The notes beneath the pieces are model-generated. The model was given only the letters and a program-made list of their open reading frames with translations, made no database searches and had not been told where the DNA came from. Shown piece after piece: positions 13,747-14,628 of a DNA stretch of 14,628 nt (position 1 is the first letter of the stretch; each line of letters begins with the position of its first letter). The translations under genes and the position numbers were made by a program. This DNA is from an uncultured Haemophilus sp. (lineage in GTDB: Bacteria; Pseudomonadota; Gammaproteobacteria; Enterobacterales; Pasteurellaceae): contig CABSXY010000024.1 in assembly GCA_902481695.1 (NCBI GenBank), forward strand, positions 1-14,628, read 5' to 3'.

Positions 13747-14628
13747 CACGTTTTCTCTTCAAATTGATGGCTGAACATAATGCGCCAAGTGCCATTAAAA
13801 TGCCTCCGAGCCATAACCAGCGAATAAGTGGTTTGTAATGCAAGCGGAATGTGAATTCACCTTTGCCTAAGTTATCACCCATAACAATATATAAATCGCC
13901 CCAAAGGCCTGCATCTAAGCCAACTTCACTCATGGTCATGGTGCGAACATCATAATATCGGCGTTCCGGTACAATTTCAGCGTAAGGTTTGCCTTGTTCT
14001 GACACGCTAAAGAAAGCGACTTCGGCGGTAAAGTTTGGTCCAATTTCATTGGAAAAACGATCGTAGTGGAATTCAAATTGACCTAATTGTTGGCTTTGTT
14101 GTGGTGCGAGTCTAACACCTAATTCACTACCAAAGTAACTACTCATTACGGCACCCATTGTGGCAATCGCCACGCCGCAGTGTGCAAGAATCATCCCGAA
14201 ATAGGCAAGTCTTACTTTTGCCCAATTTTGCCATAAGGTGACGAATAATACCCAAATAGCGAGGGTAAGTAACACATAAGCGAAGAAATGGAAACGTAAT
14301 GCGCCATCATTTTGCAGCGCATTCCAAATCATGCCATAAGCAATCACTGCAGCAGGAAGAAGTAATAACAAGCGTTTGAAAAAGCGTTTTTTATCGACTT
14401 TAAACCAGCTTAAGCAAAGCGTCGCCGCCATCACAAAAAGCACTAAAGTGAGCAATGGCAAGAAAATGCTATTAAAGTAAGGTGCGCCCACGGAAATGCT
14501 GCCCCAACTCATGGCTTGGAAAAGCATCGGATAGAAGGTACCTAAGAAGGTACTGACGGTGGCAACAGTCAATACGATGTTTAAGCCTAAAATTGCCCCT
14601 GTTTTAGAAATGAGCGGAAATTTGACCG
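13739..14628 (-). CDS. nrfE: NrfE/CcmF-family haem lyase, C-terminal part (5' end outside window)
   Basis: NrfE is the polytopic haem-handling subunit of the NrfEFG haem lyase, a paralogue of CcmF. The window holds the last 295 residues or so of a protein usually 550-650 long. The reading frame is open through the right edge, and residues upstream of 14572 continue the family alignment ([16 protein letters not shown]), so a TTG at 14572 is not the start. Visible are [11 protein letters not shown], typical of CcmF/NrfE, membrane helices alternating with a periplasmic beta-rich segment, [12 protein letters not shown], and a final helix ([20 protein letters not shown]) ending KRKRDE. The WWD haem-binding motif lies in the part outside the window. 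NrfE rather than CcmF is preferred because the downstream fusion gene is NrfFG-like. Confidence 0.9.
   Translation of the reverse strand, partial: VKFPLISKTGAILGLNIVLTVATVSTFLGTFYPMLFQAMSWGSISVGAPYFNSIFLPLLTLVLFVMAATLCLSWFKVDKKRFFKRLLLLLPAAVIAYGMIWNALQNDGALRFHFFAYVLLTLAIWVLFVTLWQNWAKVRLAYFGMILAHCGVAIATMGAVMSSYFGSELGVRLAPQQSQQLGQFEFHYDRFSNEIGPNFTAEVAFFSVSEQGKPYAEIVPERRYYDVRTMTMSEVGLDAGLWGDLYIVMGDNLGKGEFTFRLHYKPLIRWLWLGGILMALGALCSAINLKRKRDE

Noticed and set aside
14570..14572. TTG as a possible start of the nrfE fragment
   Set aside because: The frame is open to the right edge and the upstream residues look like CcmF/NrfE sequence, so the gene continues out of the window.
1..14628. CRISPR array, mobile element, prophage, tRNA or toxin-antitoxin genes
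   Set aside because: No regularly spaced repeats, transposase or integrase motifs, tRNA-like folds or unexplained gaps over about 155 bases; codon use looks even throughout.

Overview
The window is about 14.6 kb of AT-rich chromosome, almost fully coding, from a Pasteurellaceae bacterium, most likely Haemophilus or a close relative. The main evidence is nine exact copies of the Haemophilus DNA-uptake word AAGTGCGGT (both orientations). Gene content and order also fit: alaA next to menF-menD-menH, and a yhiN flavoprotein gene next to cytochrome c nitrite reductase maturation genes. Everything looks like core chromosome. I see no insertion sequence, prophage, integrase, CRISPR array, tRNA or rRNA.

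Layout. (1) 1-753: the 3' five-sixths of era. (2) 832-3023, + strand: a tight three-gene phospholipid cluster with its own candidate promoter, made of a YnbA-like CDP-alcohol phosphatidyltransferase, a PlsC-like acyltransferase and a CdsA-like cytidylyltransferase. (3) A bidirectional terminator at 3040-3072, then alaA on the - strand (3074-4288). (4) A divergent intergenic region, then menF, menD and menH on the + strand (4443-8226). These catalyse isochorismate synthesis, SEPHCHC synthesis and SHCHC formation, the early steps of menaquinone/demethylmenaquinone synthesis; menB, menC and menE are not here. (5) 8280-9596: a YhjE-like MHS-family transporter. (6) A convergent, hairpin-rich intergenic region (9597-9748), then a free-standing MetE C-domain-like protein on the - strand (9749-10843) with its own candidate promoter and an upstream palindrome. 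(7) 10953-14628, - strand: the end of nrfE, a DsbE/CcmG thioredoxin, a fused nrfF-nrfG and a yhiN-type flavoprotein, in a tightly packed operon whose start lies beyond the right edge.

Two parts serve anaerobic respiration. The men genes make the quinone, and the nrf maturation genes attach the special haem of the menaquinol-linked nitrite reductase NrfA. The three-gene lipid cluster is the least understood part. Its phosphatidyltransferase carries asparagine at two of the four normally invariant aspartates, and its product is not predictable from sequence. No frameshifted or broken gene was seen; era and nrfE are cut only by the window edges.
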